This document shows positions 27,457-36,306 of a DNA stretch of 64,000 bases, in pieces. Location of the stretch: the NCBI RefSeq assembly GCF_011065405.1, contig NZ_CP047056.1, forward strand, positions 2,626,747-2,690,746. The letters are read 5' to 3'. The notes beneath the pieces were generated by a model, which worked only from the letters and a program-made list of their open reading frames with translations, did no database searches and was not told the DNA's origin. Both the position numbers and the translations under genes were made by a program. Origin of the DNA: Succinivibrio dextrinosolvens (GTDB lineage Bacteria > Pseudomonadota > Gammaproteobacteria > Enterobacterales > Succinivibrionaceae). The number at the start of each line of letters is the position of its first letter. Position 1 is the stretch's first letter.

Positions 27457-27516
27457 TTCATCATAGCTTTGATTGAAGTTGTAATCAACAGACATTTAAT
27501 CGGAGCTACCTTTCAT

Positions 27517-28628
27517 ATGAAACCTAAGCTTAGTGATTATGAACTTGCAACCATTGCTTACCATCGTGACACGCTTGGAGTAAATCCTGTTGCTGTTGAT
27601 GTGGCAAGCAGAGTTATGCAGGTCTGTTACTATGACAGAGATAAGAAGCTGCTCAAAACTTTCAGCTTACCCGCAGTAAATTCTTTGAGTTTGTGGAAAA
27701 AGCTCCTGAGCCGTTACTTTTCGGAATAGAAGCCTGTGGTTCTTGCAACTACCTTAGCAGATATTTTGAAAGCAAAGGTCATCAGTGCAGAATAATTCCG
27801 GCATCAAAGGTCAAAGCGTTCTTAAAACTTGATAAGAACGATAAGATTGATGCTTCAGGAATATTCAAGGCAATGCTGTCCTCGGTTGAAAGTATCCCTG
27901 CAAAGAGTCTTGAAAACCAGTTGCTAATGAATATCTTTACCATACGAGACCTGCTTGTAAAACAGCATACACAGTGTCTGAATGCTGCACACGGTATTCT
28001 TTATGAGCATGGTATTGTGGCAGGAAGTGCTGGTGTTGAAACATCTGCAAAGATCACTCTGGGATTTACTGATGCGCAGGAGAGCTTTGAGCATGATCCT
28101 ATGTCATCAGCTCATTTCTCTGTCATCAAAAACGCTGTATTCAATATCCTCGATAACCTTAAGGAGCAGATTGATACAATCAATAAGTACATACTAAAGT
28201 ACGGAAGCTCGAATAAAACCTGTCTTAATCTTACAACCATTCCTGGGATTGGTTTACAGACAGCGGTAGCATTGAATTCAGCTTTAGGTGATCCTGAGAG
28301 ATTTCATAGTGCCAGAGCGTTCGCGGCCTATGTGGGAGTGGCTCCGATTATTACCGGGAGTGGCGGAAAAATTACCGTTATGGGGATTCGTAAATCAGGT
28401 ATTCGCTCACTTAAGAAGAGCCTTTATATGGGAGCTATGGTATACCTGACCTACGCCGTGAAAAACGGTACACAATCGTCATGGGTTAAGGACAGGCTTA
28501 AGACCAAAAAGAAGAAAGTGATTATCTGTGCCATTATGAATCGCCTTGCCAGAATCGCTTATGCGGTGGTAAAGAACGGAGAAGTATTTGATGAGTCAAA
28601 ATGTAATCTGATTAAGAAGCTGAGGTAA
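27517..28628 (+). pseudogene. IS110/IS1111-family transposase with a 1-nt frameshift
   Basis: Two overlapping frames make one DEDD transposase. Frame one from ATG 27517 (GGAG upstream) covers VAVDVASRVMQVCYYD with the first catalytic Asp; frame two continues SKFFEFVEKAPEPLLFGIEACGS with the Glu, KNDKIDASGI with the two Asp, and the C-terminal block TIPGIGLQTA to GIRKSGIRSLKKSL with the IS110 serine region. The switch lies at 27670-27675 in TTACCCGCAGT, where restoring one C to the C-run gives a continuous PRSKFFEF. A single-base deletion is the simplest explanation. Confidence 0.88.
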
Positions 28629-28870
28629 CTCAGTACTGTTTAATAACCATCATAAGTGAAAGTGCTAAAGCTTCCTGCGTCCGTGGAGTTGGTGCACCAT
28701 GAATTTCGTTCAGACTGCATTATGAAGGTCGTTGTACATGTCGCTTCTCCTACTATAAAAGTGAAAATCGAATTGACAGACAGCGTCCTTCCAAATGCAG
28801 TCTGAGCTGAACCTCTGGTTCACTGACTGTGGTTTTAAATCGGAGATAGTGATGTCTTTTAAGCAACTGA
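28629..28870 (+). ncRNA. candidate bridge/seek RNA of the IS110-type element
   Basis: The 482-nt gap after the transposase lacks a gene but is strongly structured. CAGACTGCAT (28711-28720) pairs perfectly with ATGCAGTCTG (28795-28804), with an inner GAAGG (28724-28728) / CCTTC (28787-28791) pair enclosing a loop of about 58 nt; TGAACC-TCT-GGTTCA forms a hairpin at 28808-28822. IS1111-group elements carry their guide RNA downstream of the transposase, and a stem with a large internal loop is the expected shape. Identification is by position and structure only; ends are approximate. Confidence 0.45.
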
Positions 28871-29014
28871 TAACATTGAATCGCATTACATGAATTGGCC
28901 CCTATTTCCGGTTTAAAACTGCAGTTGGGAATTCATTTCAGATTTCTATAAAGATGTAATCCTTAGGAGATTAACTGCGTATATAGTTCTGGTCACATTT
29001 GAATGGAAAAATTT

Positions 29015-29048
29015 AAGGCGGAAACTCTTTGACAGAGCTCCGCCTTTT
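29015..29048 (+). terminator. intrinsic terminator before the second IS110 gene
   Basis: Stem AAGGCGGA (29015-29022) / TCCGCCTT (29039-29046) with an inner CTCT/AGAG pair, followed by TTTT. It may end the candidate RNA from the first IS110 element or shield the second transposase from outside transcription. Confidence 0.65.
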
Positions 29049-29110
29049 GCAATTCTCTCTTAGGTAAAATTTATATTGCGAAAAAAAACAACTTAAGGGA
29101 GAAATCGCAA

Positions 29111-30535
29111 ATGAATACTACCAATAATCTTACAACCTTTGCAAATGAAATTAATAAGGTTTTAGTAGGTTTTGACCTGGCGTCAAAAGAAATTCAGCTA
29201 AGTCTTGCAGACTTAGATGGAATTGAACACGATTTCAAGCTTAGTCCCAAAAATTTCTTTAAGTTCATCACTGAACATGCTAATCAGAACTACGTTTTTG
29301 CCATGGAGGCATGTGGCGGCTCAAACTACTGGGCAACTCTTATACAAAGACTTGGTGCTGAGGTATATATCTTTCCTGCAAAATCCTGTCGAAATCATAA
29401 CTGCAGCAAGAACAAGGATGATAAGGGAGATGCCCGTGGTGTCAGAAATGCGCTGCTGATTTATAAAACATATCCGAACTCAGCTACCTTTAAGCACTGC
29501 ATAATCAGAGATGAGGTGAACCGGCAGGAGATGTTTCTGGTTAAAAGCTATTCAGATATTAAAAGCAATATCACAGCCACAAACAGAAATCTAATAGCAT
29601 TCCTCAGAGAGCAGGATGCACTTAAAGGTTACAGCTATGAGATGACACCATCTCAGACCATAAGACACATCAGAGACTTTATCAGTGAATATGAGCATTG
29701 TAAAAACAAGGTGAGCGGACTTTGCGGTTATCTGGAACGGCAATGTGCAATGCTTGAGATGTATGCCATAAGCCTTGCAGGAATTGAGAATGAATTCTTT
29801 GAAAATTATGCCAGCACCCACCAGAGCTGTGAGAAATATCTGTCGGTACGTGGCGTAGGTGTTCCGCTAGCTGTGGCGGTAAGTGTTTATACTCAGGATA
29901 ACTTTGACAGATTCAGAAATGCCAACAGCTTCATCTCGTTTATGCAGTTAGTACCTGTACATCACGGCACAGGTGGCAAGAACAAGGTTGGTAAACACTC
30001 CCCAGAGGGAAATAAGATTTTAAAGGCGCTTTTCTATGAAGGCGGTAACTCTCTTGTGGTGGCGCATAACAAACTCATTTCCAATAATAAGCTTGATGAC
30101 AAGAAACTAGACTTAAAGGACAAGCGTCTTAAGATTGCATATGCCAAGGATATAGCCAGACAAATCTTTAAGGTGGCAACTGATGCTCCTCTTAAATCTG
30201 AACCAGTTCAAGAACTGAAAAATGATCCTGCACAATGTAATACCTCGTCAGAGATTGCTCTTTCAACATCAGATAAAAAGATCGCACGAAACAAAGTCAG
30301 TAAATTCAGATCGAAGTTAAAGAAACTTGAAAACAGTATTCGCTCTGCGCTTGTTGATCCTGTTCTTTATGAGTTTTTAAAAGACACTGCTGGGGAACAG
30401 CTGCAATCACTCTTGAACAGTATAAAACTCTCGGTAAATGAAAGTACCCCCTGGCAGAACCAGCTTATTGCAGAGATAAAGAGTGGCACAGGATATAACG
30501 AAGACTGCTCAGTTTATGAGGCGGCTTTGGACTAA
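29111..30535 (+). CDS. IS110-family transposase with extended C-terminus
   Basis: A 474-residue DEDD transposase/recombinase. Catalytic residues fit VGFDLASKEIQLSL (Asp near 20), AMEACGGSNYW (Glu near 62) and KNKDDKGDARGV (two Asp near 100). The C-terminal recombinase part includes YLSVRGVGVPLAVAVSVYT near 250 and SPEGNKILKALFYEGG near 305. After about residue 370 there is an extra about 100-residue charged, probably helical tail that typical IS110 proteins (about 340-400) lack. Start ATG 29111 follows GGGAG. The frame is intact. It differs clearly from the neighbouring frameshifted IS110-type gene, so these are two separate insertions. Confidence 0.88.
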   Translation: MNTTNNLTTFANEINKVLVGFDLASKEIQLSLADLDGIEHDFKLSPKNFFKFITEHANQNYVFAMEACGGSNYWATLIQRLGAEVYIFPAKSCRNHNCSKNKDDKGDARGVRNALLIYKTYPNSATFKHCIIRDEVNRQEMFLVKSYSDIKSNITATNRNLIAFLREQDALKGYSYEMTPSQTIRHIRDFISEYEHCKNKVSGLCGYLERQCAMLEMYAISLAGIENEFFENYASTHQSCEKYLSVRGVGVPLAVAVSVYTQDNFDRFRNANSFISFMQLVPVHHGTGGKNKVGKHSPEGNKILKALFYEGGNSLVVAHNKLISNNKLDDKKLDLKDKRLKIAYAKDIARQIFKVATDAPLKSEPVQELKNDPAQCNTSSEIALSTSDKKIARNKVSKFRSKLKKLENSIRSALVDPVLYEFLKDTAGEQLQSLLNSIKLSVNESTPWQNQLIAEIKSGTGYNEDCSVYEAALD

Positions 30536-31420
30536 CAGAAAGAATTTATTTAACCGTACAACAATATTTAAATCATTTTGATCATCACCGACAAGATCGC
30601 TCCTATGAGAAAGCCATAACTTAGTTAAACGCAGACAATCAGAGCCTGATTTGTTTTTTAACAAACTTCTCTGTTTTTAAATTGAAATCGTAAGTATGGC
30701 TAAATGGCTGAAAGGCACAAGCTCGTGGCAATAAAAATGGTCTTTACCAAAATATTGCAAAAACACATTATATAGAAATCGCGTAAAAGGATCGGCAGTG
30801 ACAGTCAGAATCAGAACAACAGGGATAAACGCTATAGCAATAACTTAACACCATGTTTTAATCAATTGATCCAATACATGTCTGCCGTTGCAGATAGTTT
30901 TATTATTGTCTGAAAAAACATCAAAACAATGATAAAATATTATACAGTAAAATTAGGTGTTAAGCCTGTCAGGAAAAGGCCTGAGAACAGATTAAAGGAT
31001 AACGAAAATTTGAAGTCCGTCAAAAGTTCTGCGAACACTGAGAAAATCTCTTGACCTGCGCCAATTCTCTATATAGTAGGGGAAGCTATCTCCGAACTGA
31101 AGCCTGTAGAGCTGACGGCTCTGTTATCTGATTTAGCAATAAATGGGATAACAACCAGCAGTGTTGAAGCAGGAATTTGGTAGAACGCCTATAAATTTAT
31201 AGCTTTTTATATATTTTTATAGGTTTTTATAGATCCAAACTAGCGGATTAAACTGTCAGGAAAAAATATTGGAGAAAATCTCTGTGATCAGACAAAGACC
31301 TTCAGTATTCCTTTGTACATGACTTGGAGTGTTGATCTGTTTTTGAATGACTTGACGCAAAAATAACGCTTTCTGCAGAAGCTCACTTCTGCATGAGTGT
31401 TTGTTTTCTCTCTCGCCCAT
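30536..31420. other. long non-coding stretch after the second IS110 gene
   Basis: About 885 bp without a supportable gene. It may include the guide RNA and end of the IS110 element (inverted segments such as CGGCAG near 30794 and CTGCCG near 30883). A short open frame ending TAG at 31184 (ISELKPVELTALLSDLAING) looks protein-like but starts directly after a stop and matches nothing I recognise, so it may be a gene remnant. AT-rich repeats of the type TATAAATTTATAG occur at 31190-31235. Confidence 0.4.
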
Positions 31421-31427
31421 AAAAAAA

Positions 31428-31447
31428 CGGATACAAAAATGTATCCG
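31428..31447 (-). terminator. terminator of the hexuronate operon
   Basis: CGGATACA (31428-31435) / TGTATCCG (31440-31447), 8-bp perfect stem with a 4-nt A loop, and seven A on its left that read as U on the minus strand. It lies 28 nt after the eda stop. Confidence 0.88.
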
Positions 31448-31475
31448 CTTGAGAAAAGAACAACAATTAAAAACT

Positions 31476-32117
31476 CTATACTCTTATATCCTTAACCTTC
31501 TTGAGAATATCTCTGCAGGCGGCAGTGATAGCTTTATAATCCTCAGCCTTGACCATCTTAGGATCTGGTACAAAGCTTCCGCCTACTGCGGCGACGTTCT
31601 TGAGGCTCAGATACTCTGAGAGGTTATCTAAATTTACTCCACCGGTTGGCACAAACTTGATTGATGCATAAGGTCCTGCCAGAGCCTTCAAGGTCTTAGT
31701 GCCGCCATAGGCTGCTGCTGGGAAGAACTTAACCACTTCCAAACCGAAGTCTAAAGCCTGCTCCAAATCTGATGGGGTTACGGTACCAGGACAGATTGCA
31801 AGCTCATGCTTTAAGCACCAGTCCACAACCTTTGGATTAAAACCTGGGGTAATTACAAACTTGCCGCCGTTATCCAGGGTTGCCCATGCCTGATCAACAT
31901 TGTGAACCGTACCTGAGCCAACCAGCATATTTGGGCATTTCTCGGCCATGATTCTGATTGCCTCAGCAGCTGCTGCTGTTCTGAAGGTAACCTCTGCAAT
32001 AGGAATTCCTCCGTCACATAATGCCTGAGCTAAAGGAGCTGCCTTTTTGGCATCCTCAAGAACAACCAGAGGCACAATTCCTACTGATTCAATCTCGCTT
32101 AAAACTTTAAATTTCAT
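31476..32117 (-). CDS. eda: 2-keto-3-deoxy-6-phosphogluconate aldolase (copy 1)
   Basis: A 213-residue class I aldolase that splits KDPG into pyruvate and glyceraldehyde-3-phosphate. The Schiff-base lysine is Lys130 in VVKFFPA, the catalytic Glu42 lies in AEVTFRT, and GSGTVHN (68-74) and PTGGVN bind phosphate. Last gene of the minus-strand operon, 9 nt after kdgK with AGGAG. The 62982-63623 copy differs visibly only at the residue before EDY (Ala here, Thr there) and in the final residue, DIRV versus DIRS. Confidence 0.95.
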   Translation of the reverse strand: MKFKVLSEIESVGIVPLVVLEDAKKAAPLAQALCDGGIPIAEVTFRTAAAAEAIRIMAEKCPNMLVGSGTVHNVDQAWATLDNGGKFVITPGFNPKVVDWCLKHELAICPGTVTPSDLEQALDFGLEVVKFFPAAAYGGTKTLKALAGPYASIKFVPTGGVNLDNLSEYLSLKNVAAVGGSFVPDPKMVKAEDYKAITAACRDILKKVKDIRV

Positions 32118-33068
32118 CTTTATCTCCTAGAAATCTCTGCGCTTGTGAGAGGCCATGAACTGCTCTAACTGAGCTTTGGTTGGCAGACCTTCATTGTCTC
32201 CTGCGAAGGTACACTGGATTGCACCGATGGCACAGCCACGTTCTACTGCCTTATCAAAATCAAGCCCTTCCATCAGAGCAGAGAGCACTCCTGCTGCAAA
32301 GCCATCTCCAGCTCCTACGGTATCTACAACCTTGTCAATGATAAAGCCGGCAACCTTACCGGTCTTTTCTGGTGTAGCATAATAAGCGCCCTGAGGTCCA
32401 CACTTAACAATAACGCTTGAAGCTCCCAGTTTCTGGTAGAAAGCTGCAATTTTTTCTGGTTCAGATGAACCGCATAAAATGTCTCCCTCACCATCACCAG
32501 GCATTACCAAATCAGCCTTTGAAGCAAGATTATTCAGGGTTTTGACCATCAGCTCCTGTGATTTCCAGAGCTGTGGCCTTAAGTTAGGATCAAAGGAAAT
32601 AAACAATCCTGCCTTGCGACCTAGTTCAATCATTCTGTAGACAGCTTTTAGGGTTGTCTCTGAAAGAGCTGGTGCAATGCCTGTAAGGTGGATGTGGGAG
32701 AATCTTGTAAAATCAATCTGTTCAACATCACTCTCAGAAAGAGTTGATGCGGCAGAACCTGCTCTGAAATAGAAAATCTGGGGATCGCCCTTTGAAACTT
32801 TTCCCTTTAGCATGAAGCCTGTACGCTCTTTTTTTGAATAGCTTACAAGAGAAGAATCAATTCCATTTCCTCTTAGGGTAGATTCAATAAGTTTTCCAAA
32901 AGGATCATCTCCAAGCTTGGTTAAATAGGAAACCTTGTGATTAAGTCTTGAAATTCCAGTTGCAACGTTAAATTCAGCGCCTGCAACTGCCAGAGAATAA
33001 TCCTTAACAGTTTCCAGAGCGCCTTCCTGCTTTGCAATTAAGAGTCCCATTGGCTCTCCTACAAGCAG
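31486..33068. repeat. 1.58-kb inverted repeat, left arm (kdgK-eda)
   Basis: 31486-33068 is the reverse complement of 62031-63613 (coordinates sum to 95099 throughout). Protein comparison shows one amino-acid difference inside the arms, and all DNA stretches I compared, including the intergenic gap, are otherwise identical. Identity stops a few codons after the kdgK start and a few before the eda stop; the flanks are unrelated. Confidence 0.93.
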
Positions 33069-33083
33069 CAAACCTTTTCCCAT
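32127..33083 (-). CDS. kdgK: 2-keto-3-deoxygluconate kinase (copy 1)
   Basis: A 318-residue PfkB-family sugar kinase that phosphorylates 2-keto-3-deoxygluconate at O6 with ATP. Features are the N-terminal GEPMGLL with the substrate pocket following (AGAEFNVATGISRL), SFDPNLRPQLW near 170, characteristic of KdgK, and the anion-hole/catalytic motif DTVGAGDGFAAG near 250 with the base Asp. Begins MGKGLLL, where the second copy has MSKGLLL. Start ATG 33083 follows AGGAG. Lies between uxaA and eda in the operon. Confidence 0.94.
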   Translation of the reverse strand: MGKGLLLVGEPMGLLIAKQEGALETVKDYSLAVAGAEFNVATGISRLNHKVSYLTKLGDDPFGKLIESTLRGNGIDSSLVSYSKKERTGFMLKGKVSKGDPQIFYFRAGSAASTLSESDVEQIDFTRFSHIHLTGIAPALSETTLKAVYRMIELGRKAGLFISFDPNLRPQLWKSQELMVKTLNNLASKADLVMPGDGEGDILCGSSEPEKIAAFYQKLGASSVIVKCGPQGAYYATPEKTGKVAGFIIDKVVDTVGAGDGFAAGVLSALMEGLDFDKAVERGCAIGAIQCTFAGDNEGLPTKAQLEQFMASHKRRDF

Positions 33084-33215
33084 TATGAATGTTCTCCTGA
33101 TTATGTTTTATTTTCGTTATAAATCCTTGAGAGCAAACGCACTGTAAGGGCATGGCGTTTGCTCAAAGTTACCGTTAGACAGTTTTCATAAAGATGCTAT
33201 GTAGCTAGAGGTTTA

Positions 33216-34703
33216 TTAAAGGGTTACACCGTCTTTCCAGATTAAAAGTTCATGGAAATCTCTCTTTTCGGATACTGATTTCTGTCCAGAGGCTATCTTA
33301 ATAATATAATCAAGAAGTTCCTCTGCCAGTTCATCAAAGTCTTTTCCATCCACAATTACACCTGCATTGAAATCAATCCAGTTGCCGCCCTTTTTCTCAT
33401 ATAGGGCATTATTGGTGGAGATTTTAATCGTTGGAACCACGGTGCTGAAAGGTGTTCCTCTTCCAGTGGAGAACAGGATCATATTTACTCCACAGGCTGC
33501 CAGTGCAGAACATGAAACTCCGTCATTGCCAGGAGCATTCAGAAGATTTAAGCCTGATGACTTTACGGTTTCTGCGTATTTAATGGTTCCTTGAACTTCA
33601 GCCTTTCCGCCCTTTTGTACACAGCCTAAGGACTTATCCTCTAAAGTGGTGATGCCTCCAGCCTTGTTGCCTGGAGAAGGGTTCTCTGAAACAGTCTCAC
33701 CATGGGATTTAAAGTAACCTTTAAAGTCATTGATGAGATTTACTGTCTGATTAAAGGTCTCCTCATCTTTTGCACGGTTCATCAGAATCTGTTCTGCTCC
33801 GAACATTTCAGGAACCTCGGTCATAACGGAGGTACCGCCAGAACCTACAATCAGATCGCTTACTCTGCCAATAAGAGGATTTGCGGTTATACCAGACAGA
33901 CCGTCAGAACCGCCACACTTAAGTCCAATTTTCAATTTTGACAGCGGAACAGTCTGTCTTTCTGACAGATTTGCTCTTTCCAGCATGGTGTCGATGATTC
34001 CATAGCCTGCTTCAAGTTCATCCTTGACATCCTGAGTGTTTAAAAACATCAGACGTTCATCGCTGGTATCTAAAAAATTCTTAAAAACATTAAGATTGTT
34101 ATTCTCGCATCCAAGTCCTAAAACCAGCACAGCTCCCGCATTAGGATGACGGGTTAGTGAGGACAGCAACTTCTGGGTGGTTGTCTGATCCTCTCCCATC
34201 TGTGAACAGCCGTAAGGATGAGTCAGAGCATAGCAACCGTCGATGTGTTCATAAGCTGACAGTTTCTCTCTAGCATATGCTTCAAGTTCTTTTGCAATAT
34301 GATTTACACAGAAAACGGTAGGGATAATCCATACTTCATTTCTGATGCCAACCTGACCGTCAGCTCTTACATAACCTTCAAAGGTTCTGTCAACACTCTT
34401 CAGAGCTGACAGAGGCGCCTTGTTATAGGTATATGATTTTGTTCCGGACAGATTAGTTTTTACATTTTCTGAATGTACATGCTGACCTTTACTGATTCTG
34501 CAGGTGGCATGTCCGATTGAATATCCGTATTTAATAATCTGATCGCCTTCATTCAGATCGTGAAGAGCAAACTTGTGTCCACGAGGAATGTCATCTACTA
34601 AAGACACATCTCCTAAGGTGGTTCTTACAGTCTGCCCCTTTTTTAGATCCTCAAGGGCGACAGCGACAACATCCTCTTTAGGATTGATCACTACGCACTG
34701 CAT
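33216..34703 (-). CDS. uxaA: altronate dehydratase
   Basis: A 495-residue UxaA-family enzyme that dehydrates D-altronate to 2-keto-3-deoxygluconate. The N-terminal SAF-like domain (about 1-100) has IPRGHKFAL and IIKYGYSIGHA; the large catalytic domain shows HPYGCSQMGED near 165, GLGCENNN near 195, LKCGGSDGLSGITANP near 290 and TGRGTPFSTVVPTIKISTN near 405. Full length for the family. The gene follows uxaB after 10 nt with AGGAG in front of ATG 34703. A galactarate/altronate dehydratase ambiguity exists, but uxaB next door fixes altronate. Confidence 0.94.
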   Translation of the reverse strand: MQCVVINPKEDVVAVALEDLKKGQTVRTTLGDVSLVDDIPRGHKFALHDLNEGDQIIKYGYSIGHATCRISKGQHVHSENVKTNLSGTKSYTYNKAPLSALKSVDRTFEGYVRADGQVGIRNEVWIIPTVFCVNHIAKELEAYAREKLSAYEHIDGCYALTHPYGCSQMGEDQTTTQKLLSSLTRHPNAGAVLVLGLGCENNNLNVFKNFLDTSDERLMFLNTQDVKDELEAGYGIIDTMLERANLSERQTVPLSKLKIGLKCGGSDGLSGITANPLIGRVSDLIVGSGGTSVMTEVPEMFGAEQILMNRAKDEETFNQTVNLINDFKGYFKSHGETVSENPSPGNKAGGITTLEDKSLGCVQKGGKAEVQGTIKYAETVKSSGLNLLNAPGNDGVSCSALAACGVNMILFSTGRGTPFSTVVPTIKISTNNALYEKKGGNWIDFNAGVIVDGKDFDELAEELLDYIIKIASGQKSVSEKRDFHELLIWKDGVTL

Positions 34704-34713
34704 CTTTTATCTC

Positions 34714-36210
34714 CTAGCATTGTTCCATGGTTGATTTTACGCCATTGGTAACTACGCTGTGAGTTAGTTTTGCAATCAGATCAACATCAAGCTTGCCACA
34801 CAGATCTTCTCCCCAGAGTTTAGCGTCTGAGAGAATTGCTCTGACTGTATTTACGGCAGAATCTTCAGAGTTCTTGTAAAGACTCCATGCTTTTGCCATT
34901 GCTTTTACTGCATACTCGTCATCTTGGAACTGACCGGTTTTGCCGTCAGCTCTTGTTACCTGAACTGGTGAGGTCCCGTCTGAATTTTTATACAGAGCAA
35001 AGAAGGCAGCCAGAGCGAAATACAGCTTTACAGGATGAGTGTTGTTAGCTCTTGCATCAAGGATAGAAGGCAGAACACGTGCTTTTACTTTTGATGTACA
35101 GTTCATCAGAATTGAAGCTAACTGATGGTGCAGGGAAGGATCCATGAATCTGTCAACAACCGCATCGGCAAATTCAGTTAACATTCCCTTATCCAGTTTT
35201 ACTGCAGGGATGATTTCATCATAAATTACGGAACGAGCAAAAGGACCTGTTACAGGGTCTGTCATCATCTGATCAACTGTATCAAGACCTGCAAGGAATG
35301 CTGCTGGTACATTTGAGGTGTGAGCTCCATTCAGAATTCTTACCTTACGCAAACGGTAAGGAGTTATATCAGGTGCAACAACAACATTCAGTCCTGCCTG
35401 CTTTAAAGGAAGCTTGCGGCTGATTTCGTCTGAGCCTTCAATTGCCAGGAAACAAAAATCCTCACCGGTTGACATGAGTGCATCCTCATAGCCAAGTTCC
35501 TTAGCATAGCGCTCCGCATCCGCCTTTGGATAGCCTGATACAACGCGATCTACAAGAGTATTGTAGAATACGCAGTCTTCACACACATAAGCTTTAAACT
35601 CATCGCCTAGGTTCCAGTCATCGGCATGTTTTAGAATTATTTCTTTTAATTTGGTGCCGTTGTTCTCTATAAGCTCACATGGCAGGATATTTAATCCGGC
35701 AACTGAGCAGGCATTATCTGCGCCCTTAAAGGCTTTAAATCTTTCATAAAGCAACTGAGTAAGTTTACCTGGGAAGGACAGTACGCAGCCTACCTTTGGT
35801 AATTCTTCCTTTGTATAAACCAGACCGGCCTCAGTTGTATTGGAGAAGATAAACTCTAGGGTAGGGAGTTTGAAATCCTCTTTAAGTTTTTCAAAGTCAG
35901 CAAGATCATAAGGATTACGTGCTGCTGCTATGGTGTTGATGATTTCAAAGGTTTCTTTGAGTTTTCCGTTTTCTAAACCATGTAGAATAGTTGTAAACAG
36001 GCAGTCCTGTTCTTTTAGTACAGGTACAGTTCTCCCTCTTGGAGTTGGCTGAACAGCAATTAGTCTTCCGTTGAAAAGATTCTGCTTGTTCATACGGTAA
36101 ATCATCCAATCTATAAAGCAGCGAATGAAATTGCCCTCTCCAAACTGAATTGCTTTAACTGGAAGGTCTGATTTGCATTCTGGTTTTAATGCAAGGTTTA
36201 ATTTTGCCAT
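34714..36210 (-). CDS. uxaB: tagaturonate reductase (altronate oxidoreductase)
   Basis: A 498-residue member of the mannitol-dehydrogenase long-chain family, NAD-dependent, reducing D-tagaturonate to D-altronate. The Rossmann-like start is VKAIQFGEGNFIRCFIDWM; SNTTEAG near 130 and RKVRILNGAHTSNVPAAF near 288 (with the active-site Lys/His region) are the UxaB/UxuB signatures. Neighbour uxaA supports UxaB over the fructuronate reductase UxuB. The 96-bp gap to the upstream dehydrogenase gene carries an intercistronic hairpin. No uxaC isomerase gene is in the operon. Confidence 0.93.
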   Translation of the reverse strand: MAKLNLALKPECKSDLPVKAIQFGEGNFIRCFIDWMIYRMNKQNLFNGRLIAVQPTPRGRTVPVLKEQDCLFTTILHGLENGKLKETFEIINTIAAARNPYDLADFEKLKEDFKLPTLEFIFSNTTEAGLVYTKEELPKVGCVLSFPGKLTQLLYERFKAFKGADNACSVAGLNILPCELIENNGTKLKEIILKHADDWNLGDEFKAYVCEDCVFYNTLVDRVVSGYPKADAERYAKELGYEDALMSTGEDFCFLAIEGSDEISRKLPLKQAGLNVVVAPDITPYRLRKVRILNGAHTSNVPAAFLAGLDTVDQMMTDPVTGPFARSVIYDEIIPAVKLDKGMLTEFADAVVDRFMDPSLHHQLASILMNCTSKVKARVLPSILDARANNTHPVKLYFALAAFFALYKNSDGTSPVQVTRADGKTGQFQDDEYAVKAMAKAWSLYKNSEDSAVNTVRAILSDAKLWGEDLCGKLDVDLIAKLTHSVVTNGVKSTMEQC

Positions 36211-36262
36211 TTTTGTTTATGTCCGTTTTGAATTAAATTTAATGTTGTAAATTAAGAAAAAT

Positions 36263-36286
36263 GTCTGCAGTATTGTTGCTGCAGAC
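36263..36286 (-). terminator. intercistronic hairpin between the Zn-dehydrogenase and uxaB genes
   Basis: Stem GTCTGCAG (36263-36270) / CTGCAGAC (36279-36286), with A-rich and T-rich flanks on either side. Inside an operon it likely works as a partial terminator or processing site that sets relative expression of the transport/dehydrogenase part and the uxaB-uxaA-kdgK-eda part. Confidence 0.7.
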
Positions 36287-36306
36287 TTTTTTTATTTGCT
36301 TATTGT

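Larger units (their letters stand above)
23528..27457 (+). mobile_element. IS607-family element (serine resolvase + TnpB), carrying a nested ISAs1
   Basis: The element holds a MerR-HTH/serine-recombinase transposase gene followed by a tnpB gene, the standard IS607 order. The left boundary is placed in the GGGG at 23525-23528 where the host ATPase gene breaks; the right boundary at the GG of CCTAGG (27455-27456), after the final hairpin. Without the 1.83-kb nested ISAs1 and its duplicated 11 bp it would be about 2.1 kb, normal for the family. Boundaries are inferred to within a few bases. Confidence 0.75.
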
